The notes below the pieces were generated by a model. The model worked only from the letters and a program-made list of their open reading frames with translations, searched no databases and was not told the origin of the DNA. Shown here piece by piece: positions 12,589 through 24,064 of a DNA stretch of 64,000 nucleotides. Location: contig OY759263.1 of NCBI GenBank assembly GCA_963662155.1, positions 39,421,591 to 39,485,590 on the forward strand, written 5' to 3'. The DNA comes from Lamellibrachia columna. Lineage: Eukaryota; Annelida; Polychaeta; Sabellida; Siboglinidae. A program made the translations under genes and the position numbers. The first letter of the stretch is position 1, and each line of letters opens with the position of its first letter.

Positions 12589-13691
12589 TTCTCGAATGAA
12601 GTGTCACCGTACGCGTGGCTAGTCTTTATAGTGGAGTGGACGAGTGCCTTGGCATCGATCCAGCTGTTGAATTTGGAGGGGTAGCCGAACCATTTCACCA
12701 AAGCTTCCGTTCGTCTACCTACCTTACGACGCTGCAGTACCGCTTCCAAGTAGTACAGTTTATCGGCGGGTACCGACACCTTCTGCAGCTCAATTTCGTA
12801 GAAGGTGCCTTCCAGCACTTCGCCGAGATCGTCCCTCAATCGATACACGGGTGGATCGGAGAAATGAACCTCGTGTATCGTGAACATCTCTTCGCTCCAA
12901 TTCGCCGCGTAGCCTTTTTCGAACTTACCTTTGTACTTGCTGATGCGCACGCGATCCGACACGCGCAACTTGGGCACGCCCTTACCGTCGTGACCGTACA
13001 GACGCTGCCACACCTCTTCTTGATTCTGGTAACTCACCTGTGACGGAGCCATGCCGATACTGCGGTGGTGGGTGTTGTTGTACGATTGCACCAAGTCCTG
13101 AAGGACGTCGATGTATCGCCACGTCTGGTGTTTCGTGAAGTATCGCCACATGCGCGTCTTCAACGTTCTGTTGAATCTTTCCACGACGCTCGCCTTCGTC
13201 TCCGCGTTGTGCCTGGAGAAGTGATGGATGTCGTGTTTCTTCAATAGAGCCTGAACGGATTTATTCAGAAATTCCAGTCCTTGGTCTGTCTGCAACGTCT
13301 TTGGCCAGCCTCTGCTGAACGTGCTGTCAAGAGCCGCTACCAACGACGCCGCGGACTTGTTCCTCATGGGAACACACCAGGCCACTTTCGAGAAGACGTC
13401 GATCACCGTGAGGAGAAAGGTCATACCGTCGTTGTCCTTTTTCAAATGCGACAGATCGACGAGATCGGCCTGCCACTGCTGACGTAGACCACTCACGATG
13501 ACGCGTCGTCTCTTGAAATGACGTCTAGCCGGCTTGTGTAGGGTATAGGCGTCCTGTTCCGACAACCATTCCGCGACCTTTTTTCGTGGCATGCGCGTGA
13601 CGCGTCGCAAGGCATCGACTCCGCCATAACTACCTACCCTTTTCGGATCGAAGTAGACCGTCTTAAGTGGTTGTTCTTTCCTCGGCGCCAT
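12585..13691 (-). CDS. Polinton integrase (rve core plus chromodomain)
   Basis: The frame is open from 13853, but the likely start is the Met at 13691, after which conserved sequence begins; the upstream part is His/Arg-rich and reads as untranslated. About 368 residues. The catalytic core is a retroviral-type integrase fold: WQADLVDL (Asp at residue 76), LQTDQGLEF (Asp 136) and ASVVERFNRTLK (Glu 171), with D-to-E spacing of 35. The C-terminus (about 312-350) has a chromodomain-like segment, VLQRRKVGRRTEALVKWFGY, that may guide insertion through modified histones. It would join the TIR ends to target DNA and leave 6-bp duplications. No lesion was seen, so it could still act on related termini such as those at 28520 and 38533. 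Confidence 0.9.
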
Positions 13692-13859
13692 TAAAAGAGT
13701 TCCGATGGACTGGTGGTGGTGGTTGTGACGTTTACTGCGCAGCACGGTTCTTGACGAGTGACGAGGAGTACGCTGACGTACACCAGAAGACCCACTACCA
13801 CACCCACGACGATGACGAATGATCGATAATCTAGTACTGAAACCATACCCCAAATAGCG

Positions 13860-14016
13860 ACTGTTGTAGAAGACTTCGAGCTATAGCGTCAACAATCAAG
13901 TAAAGTCCACAGCAAATTGCTGCAACTATGACGGAACGGTACGTGGTGTCCTGTGGATCGCTCGACATCGTAGTGCACACTGTGCTATGGACACGTGTTG
14001 CACCGTCTTAAATGTC
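13860..14016 (-). other. Short spacer between integrase and the unknown conserved gene
   Basis: No gene or motif seen. Confidence 0.4.
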
Positions 14017-14855
14017 TTAAAAGTCTTTCCAACTAGCCAATGACGCCAGAGCCTTGCGTTGACGTTCTGGAGGTGGGGTGAGCATGGAATGTTCCATCTG
14101 ACCGCGTCGACGAGCGAGGGGTGTCCAACTGAGCGATCTTCGTGCGCTACCACCACCAGAGCGAGGAGTAGCCGGTATTCGACGACGACCTGGAGTGGAT
14201 GTCGTCGGCGTCATCGTCGCCTGACGTATGTAGTCTCTCCTGGATACGTTACCGACCAACTCCATGGGCAGGTTCATGGCACGGAGTTGTCTTGCAAACG
14301 GTTGCCATCCCGTTGGATTGGTCTTTCTCTTACGCAACACATCATTCACGAGATCCACCACGTTACTTCCGGCAATCGGCACACCCTCGTGGATCAGTTC
14401 GCTGCGAGCGGTCCAAGACATGTTTCTTTTCATACGCTCCATCAAACGTCTGGCTTTGCCTTGCATGGTCTTGGGGACGGTGTCCACGACGTCGGCCTCT
14501 ATCTCGCTAGTAGTAGCAGGAGCTCCTACTGCTCCCCCCGCCCCCGCCCCCGCCCCCACCCCCGCCCCCGCCCCCGCCCCCGCCCCCGCCCCCGCCCCCG
14601 CCCAGACTCGTTCACCGTGATCACGCGTGTCGGTTCCTTGACGTGTTTATCGGACAAGACGTTATACCGTTGCAACACCTGATTATACAATGTTACCTTG
14701 GTCCTGTCGTCGAGGTCCTTTCTGTCGAGGATGGTCATCATCTCGTCATCGAGAGCTTGCACCTTCTTACCTAAGGTGTCCATCGGGGGTGGGGGTGAAC
14801 GAAGCGTGTCCAACATTCGTGGGTCTACCAAGGCCATCTTGCGTGCGTGTTCCAT
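14017..14855 (-). pseudogene. Conserved Polinton protein of unknown function, frameshifted in a GGGGGC repeat
   Basis: The N-terminal part (14855-14526) has MALVDPRMLDTL and KVTLYNQVLQRY. The C-terminal part (14559-14017) has a helical segment with MQGKARRLMERMKRN, then SELIHEGVPIAGSN, VVDLVNDVLRKRK and GWQPFARQLRAMN. Both halves belong to one protein type that accompanies Polinton-like elements in many invertebrates; I know no established function. The halves are in different frames, and the break lies inside a GGGGGC hexanucleotide tract at 14534-14602. The upstream frame reads the tract as Gly-Arg and the downstream frame as Gly-Ala. Change in repeat length is the likely cause. It sits between the pX-like gene (6 bp away) and the integrase. 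Confidence 0.65.
14534..14602. repeat. (CCCCCG)n hexanucleotide repeat
   Basis: About 11 units with one CCCCCA interruption. On the coding strand it is GGGGGC, G-rich and able to form G-quadruplexes. It marks the frame change in the host gene. Confidence 0.95.
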
Positions 14856-14861
14856 CTCTCT

Positions 14862-15229
14862 CTACCTCTTGAGCAGCACCTCCCGAAGCAAGGGTAGAAA
14901 GACCGAACTTGCCAACGGTGCTAGGAAGGCCGATAGGAAACCTCCGCTCTGTCCCTCGCCGACCTGCTGTTGCCGTACGATTTGTCTTCTCCTGGCAGCT
15001 GGCGTTCGTCTCTGAGCCAACTCGCGTAACTTCGTCCTGTATTTACTCAAACGACGCCTCTGTAATTCGCTCAATGGAATGTTCTTTTTTAATATGTTGT
15101 AGGCACACTCGGCTAGTGCACACAGCAGATTACGTCTGCGTTGGCGATGATGGCCCTTTTCAATTTGTTGCTCTTGATTCTGTTCAGTGCCTGTATGCAC
15201 ACAATGTGTCTCTTCACCAGCTCAGACAT
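14862..15229 (-). pseudogene. Small adenovirus pX-like Polinton protein, frameshifted
   Basis: The gene starts at ATG 15229 (MSELVKRHIVCIQALNRI) and runs into a stop at 15113-15115. In the next frame the protein continues as LAECAYNILKKNIPLSELQ, an Arg/Lys-rich middle, and a hydrophobic Gly/Leu C-terminus (GGFLSAFLAPLASSVF). A single-base indel near 15115-15125 explains the shift. Short basic proteins with this hydrophobic end are widespread in Polintons and have been compared with the adenovirus core protein pX; the comparison is inference here. It lies between the ATPase and the unknown conserved gene. Confidence 0.6.
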
Positions 15230-15266
15230 GGTAGGAATGAAGAGACTATCCACGCGTGCGGTCTTT

Positions 15267-15911
15267 TTATACCTTCGGCAAGTACACGTACTGAACACCG
15301 TCGTCTGGAAAGATGGCCGTGCGCAGACGCATGTCCTCGGGCGTGTCCTGTTTGAGATCGACCAATAGATAGCCGTACGGTACCGACGTGGCGTCTTTAA
15401 AAGCCTCTTGAACGAAGTTGACGCGTCCCGGATACATCTGTCGAGCCAAGTGCGACATCTGCGATGCGTCACGAGGATTCTTGAACACCACCATGTACTG
15501 AGAATTCAGACTGATGGTACGACTCTCTTTGTTTTTGGGGAACAGGTTCTGTACGAGATACAGCACGGACGTGTTCCTGTGATGACTTTTTTTAGTGAAC
15601 AAGGTCGTGACCCGTTCGTCCGTTTCTGCCATGAGATCGTCTATGACGATGAGGGTCCTCGTCGACGAATCGAACATGCTCGCACTCGGCTACCCTTCCT
15701 CGAACCGCACGTCGACCAAGTCCATCGTTGCGTAAGCCTCTTGCCATTCTCCTTAACACCACGTGATCCGTTCGGGGGGTGGATCGATCATCGCAGCAGC
15801 GTGACGTAGCATACGCGTCACGAAAGTACTTTTGCCGCATCCCGTCGGACCGGCGACGATGCACGTGAAAGGATGTTTCCACCGCGCTTATGAAAGACGA
15901 CCACAATGCAT
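15267..15911 (-). pseudogene. Polinton FtsK/HerA-type packaging ATPase, several in-frame stops
   Basis: A Walker A loop (GPTGCGKST) is readable at 15825-15851 and a Walker B strand (TLIVIDDLM) at about 15633-15656, in the same frame. Downstream are LYLVQNLFP and an arginine-containing segment (SQMSHLARQMYPG) expected of A32-like packaging ATPases. In-frame stops lie at 15753-15755 (TAA) and 15690-15692 (TAG). A further TAA at 15888-15890 separates the Walker A part from the only upstream ATG (15911), so either the original start is lost or there is a third nonsense mutation. The enzyme would pump DNA into capsids. It lies between the PolB stop and the pX-like gene. Confidence 0.8.
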
Positions 15912-16022
15912 CGCCTTTTTCTATACGTCCACCGGACCCGTGCTCACCCCGTCCTCGTGCACCACGCGTTTGGCGTAGAAGTAGGTGAGAGCCGCTCGTT
16001 CCTGCACGTACGTCAACACGGT

Positions 16023-19000
16023 CTAGTGACGCACCCGGAACCCGCGGTTCTTTCCACTTCCGCTCCGACGGTTGGTGAGCACCTCCAGGAACGCGTTCTT
16101 GTCGATGTCGTTGTGACGTTTGCTCAGTCCTTTGGTGATGTATTTGTCGGTGGGTCCGAAACAATAGTACGTCTTGCTACACAACCCCACGAACCCGTCG
16201 CCGGACCACTCCACCTTGAACAGACCAGGTGTCCTCTTGTCGTACGCCCTGCGCGCCTTACAGCACGCCTCGTCGCCGACCCACGGTCTATTGGCGAGTC
16301 GACAGCGCACGTACTCGTTCCGATGGTCGTCGCAACATTCGGACGGCAACCATTCGGAGCGGTGCCGGAAGTAATGTTCTCGTAGTTCCGGGGTCACGAG
16401 GGTGTCGACGGACTCGGCGGCCAAGGCCAAATAGGCAGAGTCTGTATCTGTCTCGCAGTACTGAAAAAGAGGGCGCTCCAGGTACCTGTCGATGAAGTCG
16501 TAATATAACTGCAACATGCGCATCTTGGCGTACTGTAGAACGAAGAATCCCACGTGTACGGGCAGGGTGTACGTGACGGTTTTCTTGTTCATCTCTATCT
16601 CGTACGCATCGTCGACGACGACGTCTAGTTGTCGGAATCGTATATCGTTGACCATGAGCGATGCCGCCTTCTCCTTGCAGTAGTTGACGTCGCGATGTCG
16701 GTCCACGTTGGTGATGGTCTTTCCGTAACCCGAGTTCCCCAGCAACTTCATGGTGTCTGCGATGATGGCCTTGTGCGAGTGGACGTCTCCTTCGCGTCGC
16801 GCCGTGGACACTGCATCGCCGAACCGCCTGAAGCACGGGACGGGATCGTACTCAACGACCTGATACACGTGCGTCACCTCGAGACCGTGGTCCATATACC
16901 ATCGCAGCAGAGGCGTGGCGAGCAATATCTTATCGCCTCGATAACTACCCACGAGCATGCGTCTCGGAGTCGCTATGATGTTTTGCTCCTCGGCGTATCG
17001 GCGCATGAACGGTCCGAGATCGTCGCGTGTCAGACGGATGTTCTTGAACACGGGCTGCATCTCGGCAAAGTGTTCGCGCAATGCTTCCGGTACGCAAAGG
17101 TCACACTCGATCAGACCGAACACGGTTCCGGCACGCACGCCGCTCAGGATCTGTTGCGACGTCATCGTCCATCGTGCGTGACGTCGTCGCGGAAATGCAG
17201 CATCCAGACGCTTTTTCACGACAGGATCTCGTCTCGTCTCTTTCCACTCGCATTCCCACAACTCTACGACCTTGACAAAGTGACGGAGGTAGGCGGTGTT
17301 CTTTCGGGTCTCGGCGAGCAGTTCAGCCATGGGTTTCCCGTTGACCTCGTTGACCTCTTTACCAGTGCACGAGTGACCATGGAAAAAACATCCGTGGAAC
17401 TGATAAGCCGTTTTCGTCTCGCTGCACCACTCGTCCACCGACAGTTTGCCTATTATCTTCTCTCTACCGTTGATCTGGTGTCGTATGACGCGTCCCGTGC
17501 ATTCGGATTCCCAAGTCAACCATTCCGCAGCCATCTGACCGTACAACTGCGCCGATTCGGGTCGGAAGTCGTTCTCTACCCGTCGTCGCGTGTACCATCC
17601 CATAGGCATGTCTTGCATGAGTGACCACAAGTACAGGGCGTTGGCATCGTATCCGACGATGGACCGACACGGACGAGCGGTCTCTCCGTATTCGTTCTGA
17701 CGTAGCGATGAAAAATGAGCGAAGCTTCGCCAACCACGTGATCTTTGACGAGGTGATGAAGATCTTTATTCTTCTCGTTGAAGATGGTAAAGTAGGTCTT
17801 CTCGGGAAGGTCGTTGAACAGGTAGAGCAAGGTCAGACCAGGTACGCTGATGCCTTGCTTGAACATGTCTATGCCACGTTGTTCGTAGAAGGCAAACTGT
17901 CTGTCGATGGCCTGCAGAAAGGGAACCACGTCCCTGTTGTTGTACCAGACGAGAAAGTCTCGCAAAATCGTCATGGCGTTGTCGCGCCAGGCCTCTTGAC
18001 AACTGGCATAATCCTCGTCGGAAATACCTTCGTTCTTCAGTCGACTGAAGAAGGCCTGTTTCGACGGAAGTGCGGTGTCGTTGAGTCTCTCCAGACGGTC
18101 CATGTACTCGTATGGGAAATGACCTTTTATCACCTCGCATCCGTACGCCTTCAGATACTTGTCGTAACTGAACCCGGGGGCTATGTAATTGATCATGTCT
18201 AAGAATTTCAACTGATCCGTCGAAAGACACATGAACGTGTTGTTGCGTTTGATGACGAAAAAAGACCCGATACCCTCGTTCTCTTCTTTGTCGTCTTGTT
18301 CTTCTTGTTCTTGTTCTTGTTCCCCTGTCTTTGACCTGGTGGATAGGAAGTAGGGTATGAGGAACTGTTTGATGGCATTGAGATCATACTTACCCGAATT
18401 GAACCCGATGACGGGAAACTGATGCATCCATCCATAGAGTTGTCCCATCAGCTTTTTGTATGGATTGGTCGCCGGACGAGATTCCTTGTCGACGGCTGAT
18501 CGTGCAGCCTCCTCCCTTTCGTCCCAGTTCGTCAGTTCCTCTGCGAGTTGTTCCAAGACATCTTCGTACGAGTGTTTGATCTTATCGTACGCAGCGTCAC
18601 TCATCGCTTGTAAGATATCCATCATTCTACTCACCAACTTGTTGGTGTCTCCATCCGTGACGAGACATTGCACTCGCTCGTGTCCGGGCACGTTGGATGC
18701 CACGCTGACGCTCAGTGGAACGTGACGCGCCACCCAGTGGACCTTGTCACTATCCGACGGAAGTTGTTCCGTGTCGAACCAACACTCGAAGTCATAGGTG
18801 GCTCGATACGGATAGTAGCGCAACGATTCAGCCACGCGAATGTTCTCGTCGTCCAGACGTTCGAACACCGATGGAGTCGAATGGTACACGCCACCAGGAT
18901 AGGCTCGACGCACACCCCCCGTGCACGTGCGCTCGTGTTTGCGCAGCTTAGACGCTTCTTTCCATAACGAGTCACCGCACTTCCGACATCGATACGAGTG

Positions 19001-20078
19001 ACAGTACATGCGTACATCTTGGATGAATGAAAAATGTGTCTCGTGAAGGTTGAGATACATTGTTTCGGGGTACTTGTATAACGATCGACGGACCAGTTCG
19101 GCGGTCGACTTACCGTCCTCCGCATCCGGTTTGACAAGCTTGTATACGCACACGTTCGTTTGGAACGTGGTCTCTAAGCGATAGAGGTCATCTAGCGTGA
19201 CCCCTGCAAATTCTTCCATGGGTACGTGGTCTCGATCGTATGTCTCGCACAGCGTCTTCACCGCCGGTACCAATCGATATAGATCACATCCTCGATACAG
19301 GGCCAGACATCGGAAGAGACACAGGTTATCATTGTACCTCTTGTTATTGTTGGGTTCCGTTTCCAGACCGATGATGATTTTCTTCTTCTTGATGTAGGGT
19401 GTAAGAGGGATCATGCCTACACATCCTATAGGGTGCTCGATGATGCGGTTAACGAAGAAAGTGACATTATTCACGAGTTCGCACACCCACGCATAATCCG
19501 GTCTTTGATTGGTGGCCCATTGCAAGACGTCGGTTTCTCGGATGCATTCGAGAAAGTCATCAAAGTCCTTGCTGTTGGTGACGAGACTGGGTTCGTCCAG
19601 GTAGCGTCCACAGCAATTACACGAGGTATGATAGTACTTGTATTGACCCGTGTTCTTGTTTCTCAGAACGAATTCGTAACTGAGGTTAATCTTGAACGCA
19701 TTGGTCTGTTCCTGCAACATGATCTTCAAAGACGGTTCTAGGACGGTCGTGTCTAGCGTGGTTAATCTGTAATCATACCTGCATTGGAGGGGACCTCTCG
19801 ACACGTGGGTCCTTATAGCAGACCAGTGCGCACAAACGACATCTAGCAACTCCGTCGACAGAGTGTCGGCGAAGGGAAGTCGATCGGGTGGTTCTAAGGG
19901 GTCTTCCTCGGTAACGAGTGGGTGGTGGGATGGGTTAGTGTCTTCTCTTTTTGATCTCTTTGGTGCTGGCGGCTCGGTGACGTCGGCACACGCGGTTCGT
20001 GCGTGTCTGGTCAGATGGTAACGTCTTTCGAACTTCCGTCCACATTTCTTACACGTGTAGACGGTGGTGTTTCTTCTC

Positions 20079-20148
<70 letters not shown>

Positions 20149-20338
20149 AACTACTACATACCGACCTTACGTGACGCTGTAGGTTGTCCAATCTCCCGAA
20201 GGTGGTACCGCATTTCTCGCATGCGTATTTCGTTCTCTTTGCATGGTCGCTAGGTGGCACCACTGTTGGTGGTGCCACCGAGTATGAATGAAAGTCCCAA
20301 GATGGCACGTTCCATTCCATTTTAACACTTTTATTCAA
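16023..20338 (-). pseudogene. Polinton protein-primed family B DNA polymerase, one frameshift
   Basis: The first segment, 20338-17576, has two C2H2 zinc fingers (residues about 40-61 and 95-116) flanking a polyserine run; an OTU-like block (about 335-440, NDNLCLFRCLALYRG to HETHFSFI); and a third finger-like motif (about 450-471). The exonuclease signatures follow: ExoI in YDFECWF (about 515), ExoII in FNSGKYDLNAI, ExoIII in WYNNRDVVPF. The second segment (17630-16023) carries the polymerase palm: motif B in LLGNSGYGKTI, motif C in CETDTDSAYL and a KTYYCFG block. Motif A (GYDANALYLW) lies at the junction in the second frame, so a one-base shift near 17650-17660 breaks the gene just before the palm. 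It would replicate the element by protein priming. Confidence 0.92.
20078..20157. repeat. (CTA)n repeat coding for polyserine in PolB
   Basis: About 24 CTA/TAC units, with one CAA interruption near the end, encode the Ser run between zinc fingers 1 and 2 on the minus strand. The frame is preserved. Confidence 0.9.
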
Positions 20339-20909
20339 TAGAATACATATGTTGTGTATGAAATATATATATACTGTACTGGTATGAAAGGAAAGACTTC
20401 TCTATATATAAGATGATGACATATGACGGTGGTTTGTGGGTTTGTTAATACCTCGACAGTGACCAGTAGCTTGCGAACGTTTACCGTCGCGCCAGAGGCT
20501 AGTATGATGGAACTGACTTGTGGGTTTTTACACCACGACAGAGGTCACGTGCGTGAATAATGAATTATATATATATAAGTCGGTCTCTTCATACATAAAG
20601 AATACTATATACATATTTCATAGACAAAATACAAGAGGATAAAGAAAAATAAATGTATTGAAAGAAAATACATCACATCAAGTCAATAATGATATATAGG
20701 ATTAAAGACAATATATAAGATTAAAGACACTAACAACAATTACTACTTACTTGGTCTAAAGCTAATGATATATAAGATTAAAAACAATAATATATAGGAT
20801 TAAAGACAATAATAATATATAGGATTAAAGACAATAATGATATATAAAAGACACTAATAACAATTACTAACTAAAGAATAAGATTAAAGATAATACTAAT
20901 ATATATGTT

Positions 20910-21003
<94 letters not shown>

Positions 21004-21244
21004 TCCATGTAGGCTACATAATACAGATAGGGTAACGCGGGCTACAACGAACCGGGTGGTTGTAGACTATAGAATGCGGATAGGGCATCGCGGACGACAA
21101 TGAGCCAGGGGTTAAATGCCTTGGGGTACAATTAAATTTATCTCGCTCCTTGAGGGTTTGGGGTAGCGGTCACGTTAGGGTAGCGGTCACTCCGTTAGGG
21201 TCAGGGGTCACCACTGATGAGGTCAGGTCGGGATCATGTCAAAA
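20339..21244. other. Polinton right subterminal region: AT-rich repeats and a CA tract
   Basis: AT-rich, with repeated GATATATAGGATTAAAGACAA units at about 20685-20895 and a (CA)n tract at 20914-20999. Near the TIR there are TTAGGGT-like runs (21173-21205). This is the likely promoter side of the minus-strand PolB gene, but I see no defined promoter. Confidence 0.6.
20914..20999. repeat. (CA)n microsatellite
   Basis: About 43 perfect CA units. Confidence 0.97.
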
Positions 21245-21416
21245 AGTTGGGGTTACGACGGTTAGGGTTAGCTCCAGTCGCCAGGGGGCGCTCTAGGGGA
21301 TATAGGTCGCCGTCAGGGGGCGCTTAGGATACCCAGAAGGCTCTGCGACCGGAAGTCACGTGACCCTTCCATACTGGTCCCCTCTTTTACCTGGTCATTC
21401 CGACCCACTAACTACT
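21245..21416. repeat. Polinton right TIR
   Basis: Inverted copy of 8415-8588, ending CCGACCCACTAACTACT. It contains two CGCCAGGGGGCGCT-type blocks and a GGTTAGGGTTAG stretch. The 6 bp outside (CACGCG) do not match the left flank. Confidence 0.9.
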
Positions 21417-21489
21417 CACGCGTTCTGCGATGGTTAACTCATATTTTGTGAGAATAACGGAGAATATTAATTTGACGTTTTTTCCGCAG

Positions 21490-21572
21490 GATATACGGTG
21501 TCCAGCATTGCACGAGTGCCGTCAAAGTGGACGAAGGTTGCATTCGGGCAGTATGCGTGCATAAGTTAATAG
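21490..21572 (+). CDS. Possible upstream exon of the VWD gene
   Basis: A strong acceptor (TTTTTTCCGCAG) precedes an 83-nt open segment ending at a GTAGCA donor. The reading compatible with the next exon gives a Cys-containing peptide (HCTSAVKVDEGC, then AVCVHKLI). One leftover base pairs with the two-base start of the exon at 28251, so phases match. It begins 73 bp after the Polinton end. The domain is not identified. Support is from splice signals and phase only. Confidence 0.4.
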
Positions 21573-22878
21573 GTAGCAGAATGTCGCTATATAACAATGC
21601 TTAACACACGGAGATGCATCCTCGTTAACCAGTGGTGATATTGTCGTAGTCTGGTGGGTCTACCCCTATGTACTTTTTTGAACGTTGTCCCTCAACCGAT
21701 CAGATGTGTCACAAATGCACAGAATAAAACAAAATATTTGTCGTATACATACATACATGCATACATGCATTGATATATTGATGCCTTATATACATTGATA
21801 TATTGTTCATTTAACAGTTAATGTCTTTGAAATTGGTGTAACTTTTCGATATAACACATTTACTATGTAAACATATTTAAAATAAAACATTAAAATTAGA
21901 GAAAGACAGTGTTAGTTGAGCCACTGGGTTAGTTGAGCCACCCATGTTTCCCATGAAATTATATCAGCGACAGTTACATGGTACCACCAAGTGATTGATG
22001 TTTTGCGATTAATGTCTGCTGGTGTGTAAACTATCAACGCACGTGACTAGACTTTATGTTATGTGGACTTACAAATGGTATAACTATGCACGGGAAGAAG
22101 ATTATTTGACATAACTTCACGCATTAATGACAAGTTAATTAAAAACTTAATTGCCGAAACGGGGCTAGTTGAGCCAAACAAGGCAAAGGTGGGTTAATTG
22201 AGCAAAGGATAAAGAACGAAGACGAGAGTTGATTTATTCCAAAATACATCATATCTAAAATATGTTTTTCGAAACTTTTGGTAATTGTGATTAATGTATG
22301 CTGGTCTGTACATTTTTAACGCACGTGACAAGACTTTATTGTTTGTGCACTTACAAATAGTTTAACTATGCACAGAGAAGAAGATTATTGACATTATTTC
22401 GCGCATTAATGAGAAGTTAATTACATAAGTTTAATTGTTGAATTGGGACTAGTTGAGCCACCCAAGGCCCAAGGGAGGGTTAGTTGAGCAGCGGTTAAAG
22501 AACGAAGACGAGTGTTCTTTATCCCGAAATACATAAAAGAATTCAATTTTCCGAACAAATTGGAACATCGGATAGCTACAAGGCAACATATCTATTAGCA
22601 GTTACACTGGTGGCGATTGGCCTATTATATTAATTGTGTCGACTTATTATTTAAGTGCGTAGACTTGTCAGAGACGTGTTGTACCCTTTGGCTTTGCCTT
22701 TGGGAAGATGTGTTGGCTGAGTTGTTATTAATTTTCCATACAAGGCCTACGTAAATTATGCAAATACGCAACTGACGCTACACTGTGGCTCAACTTACCC
22801 CACACCAAGTGTTAGTTGAGCCAGCTTGCCAACCCTATTTGAATCAGCTATATATAATTATCTTATCTTAGTATAAAA

Positions 22879-23051
22879 TGTAATAGGATCGTTATAACTG
22901 GTGCGTTGTACAGCTACTTACTACAGTGTAGCTCTTTCACCGTTTTGGAGTAATAAAAGTTATGTTGTCTTCCGGTGGAATTCGAGTAGCACATGTCTAG
23001 TGTTCCCAGTCCTAATTAGACAAGCAATATGCTGCTTCGTAAAGCATAACA
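22879..23051 (+). repeat. 5' LTR of the gypsy element
   Basis: 173 bp, TG...CA ends, with a possible polyadenylation signal AATAAA near the middle. It differs from the 3' LTR at two sites (CTTCCGGTGG versus CTTCCTGTGG, and CTTCGTAAAG versus CTTCATAAAG). Confidence 0.95.
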
Positions 23052-23063
23052 TGGTGTCAGAAG
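23052..23063 (+). promoter_or_regulatory. Primer-binding site
   Basis: TGGTGTCAGAAG directly follows the 5' LTR. It begins with TGG, complementary to a tRNA 3' CCA, as expected for minus-strand priming. The tRNA species was not determined. Confidence 0.75.
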
Positions 23064-23170
23064 ACAAACTACACAGAGTTATACTGGTGTAGGATGTGTT
23101 GGTCGGAAAAAAACGGTGTTGGTGAAGTTTGAAGTGACGACAGTCGAGTCACACAGTCAACGGCTGAAAA

Positions 23171-24064
23171 ATGGAATTTTTCAAGCCACCAAGTAGTATT
23201 GCGTTCGATGCCTGCAATTTGGATGAGGCGTGGAGAAGTTGGGAGCAGCAGTTTAGGACATTTTACACAGCGTGTGAATTGAACAAAAAGCCTAATGCTG
23301 TCCAAGTGGCCATACTACTACATACTGCTGGACCGGAGGCCCAGGAAGTATTCAACCAGTTTGAGTTTAGACCAGCAGGACCTGCTAACGTCCCACCAGC
23401 AGAAGATAGAGACAACTGGGAAACAGTGCTAGACAAATTCCGTCACTACTGCAAGCCACGTAAAAATACAGTTTACGAACGATATTGTTTCTGGTCTCGC
23501 AATCAAGGCAATGGGGAACTAGTAGATCAGTGGATCAAAGACTTGAGAATGAAAGCTAAATTGTGTGAATTTGGTGACCAGGAGGATCTGATGATTCGTG
23601 ACAAGATAGTGTTCAGCGTCAATGACGAGCGTGTTAAAGAGAGACTTTTGAGAGAGTCCGATCTGTCGCTAGCTAGGGCATTAGATGTGTGCCGCGCAGC
23701 CGAGACGACAAGGGCGCAACTGAAGGTCATGGCGTCTGAAGGAAAGCCAGAAGCTAAAGTGAGTGTAGTGAAGCAGAGATCTCGTTCAAACACGTTTAGC
23801 AAGGGCTCCCATGCAGGTGGCAGGGGTATTAAAGGAACTAACAATGACACTAAGGGTAGGTACAAATGTACACACAAACCACGGGCTACACAGGGAAGCA
23901 TTCAGTGCAAATTCTGTAGCAGGTCACACCCACCAAAGTCATGCCCTGCGTACGGCAAACAGTGTAACCGTTGCAAGGGGTGGAACCACTTCGCGATAAC
24001 GTGCGAACACCACCGCACTGCTACAGTCGATAGCAAGGTGCGGATGATGAACAATGAACAATGA
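23171..24064 (+). CDS. gag: Gag polyprotein of the gypsy element
   Basis: 297 residues. The N-terminal two thirds have the helical character of a Ty3/gypsy capsid (for example WRSWEQQFRTFYTACEL and VYERYCFWSRNQG). A basic linker is followed by two nucleocapsid zinc knuckles: CKFCSRSHPPKSC (CX2CX3HX4C) and CNRCKGWNHFAITC (CX2CX4HX4C). The frame ends at TGA 24062-24064, but the same frame stays open and runs into pol. Gag and pol are therefore separated by one stop codon with no frameshift. This is either stop readthrough or a nonsense mutation in an originally fused frame. The start ATG lies 107 bp after the PBS. Confidence 0.9.
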   Translation: MEFFKPPSSIAFDACNLDEAWRSWEQQFRTFYTACELNKKPNAVQVAILLHTAGPEAQEVFNQFEFRPAGPANVPPAEDRDNWETVLDKFRHYCKPRKNTVYERYCFWSRNQGNGELVDQWIKDLRMKAKLCEFGDQEDLMIRDKIVFSVNDERVKERLLRESDLSLARALDVCRAAETTRAQLKVMASEGKPEAKVSVVKQRSRSNTFSKGSHAGGRGIKGTNNDTKGRYKCTHKPRATQGSIQCKFCSRSHPPKSCPAYGKQCNRCKGWNHFAITCEHHRTATVDSKVRMMNNEQ

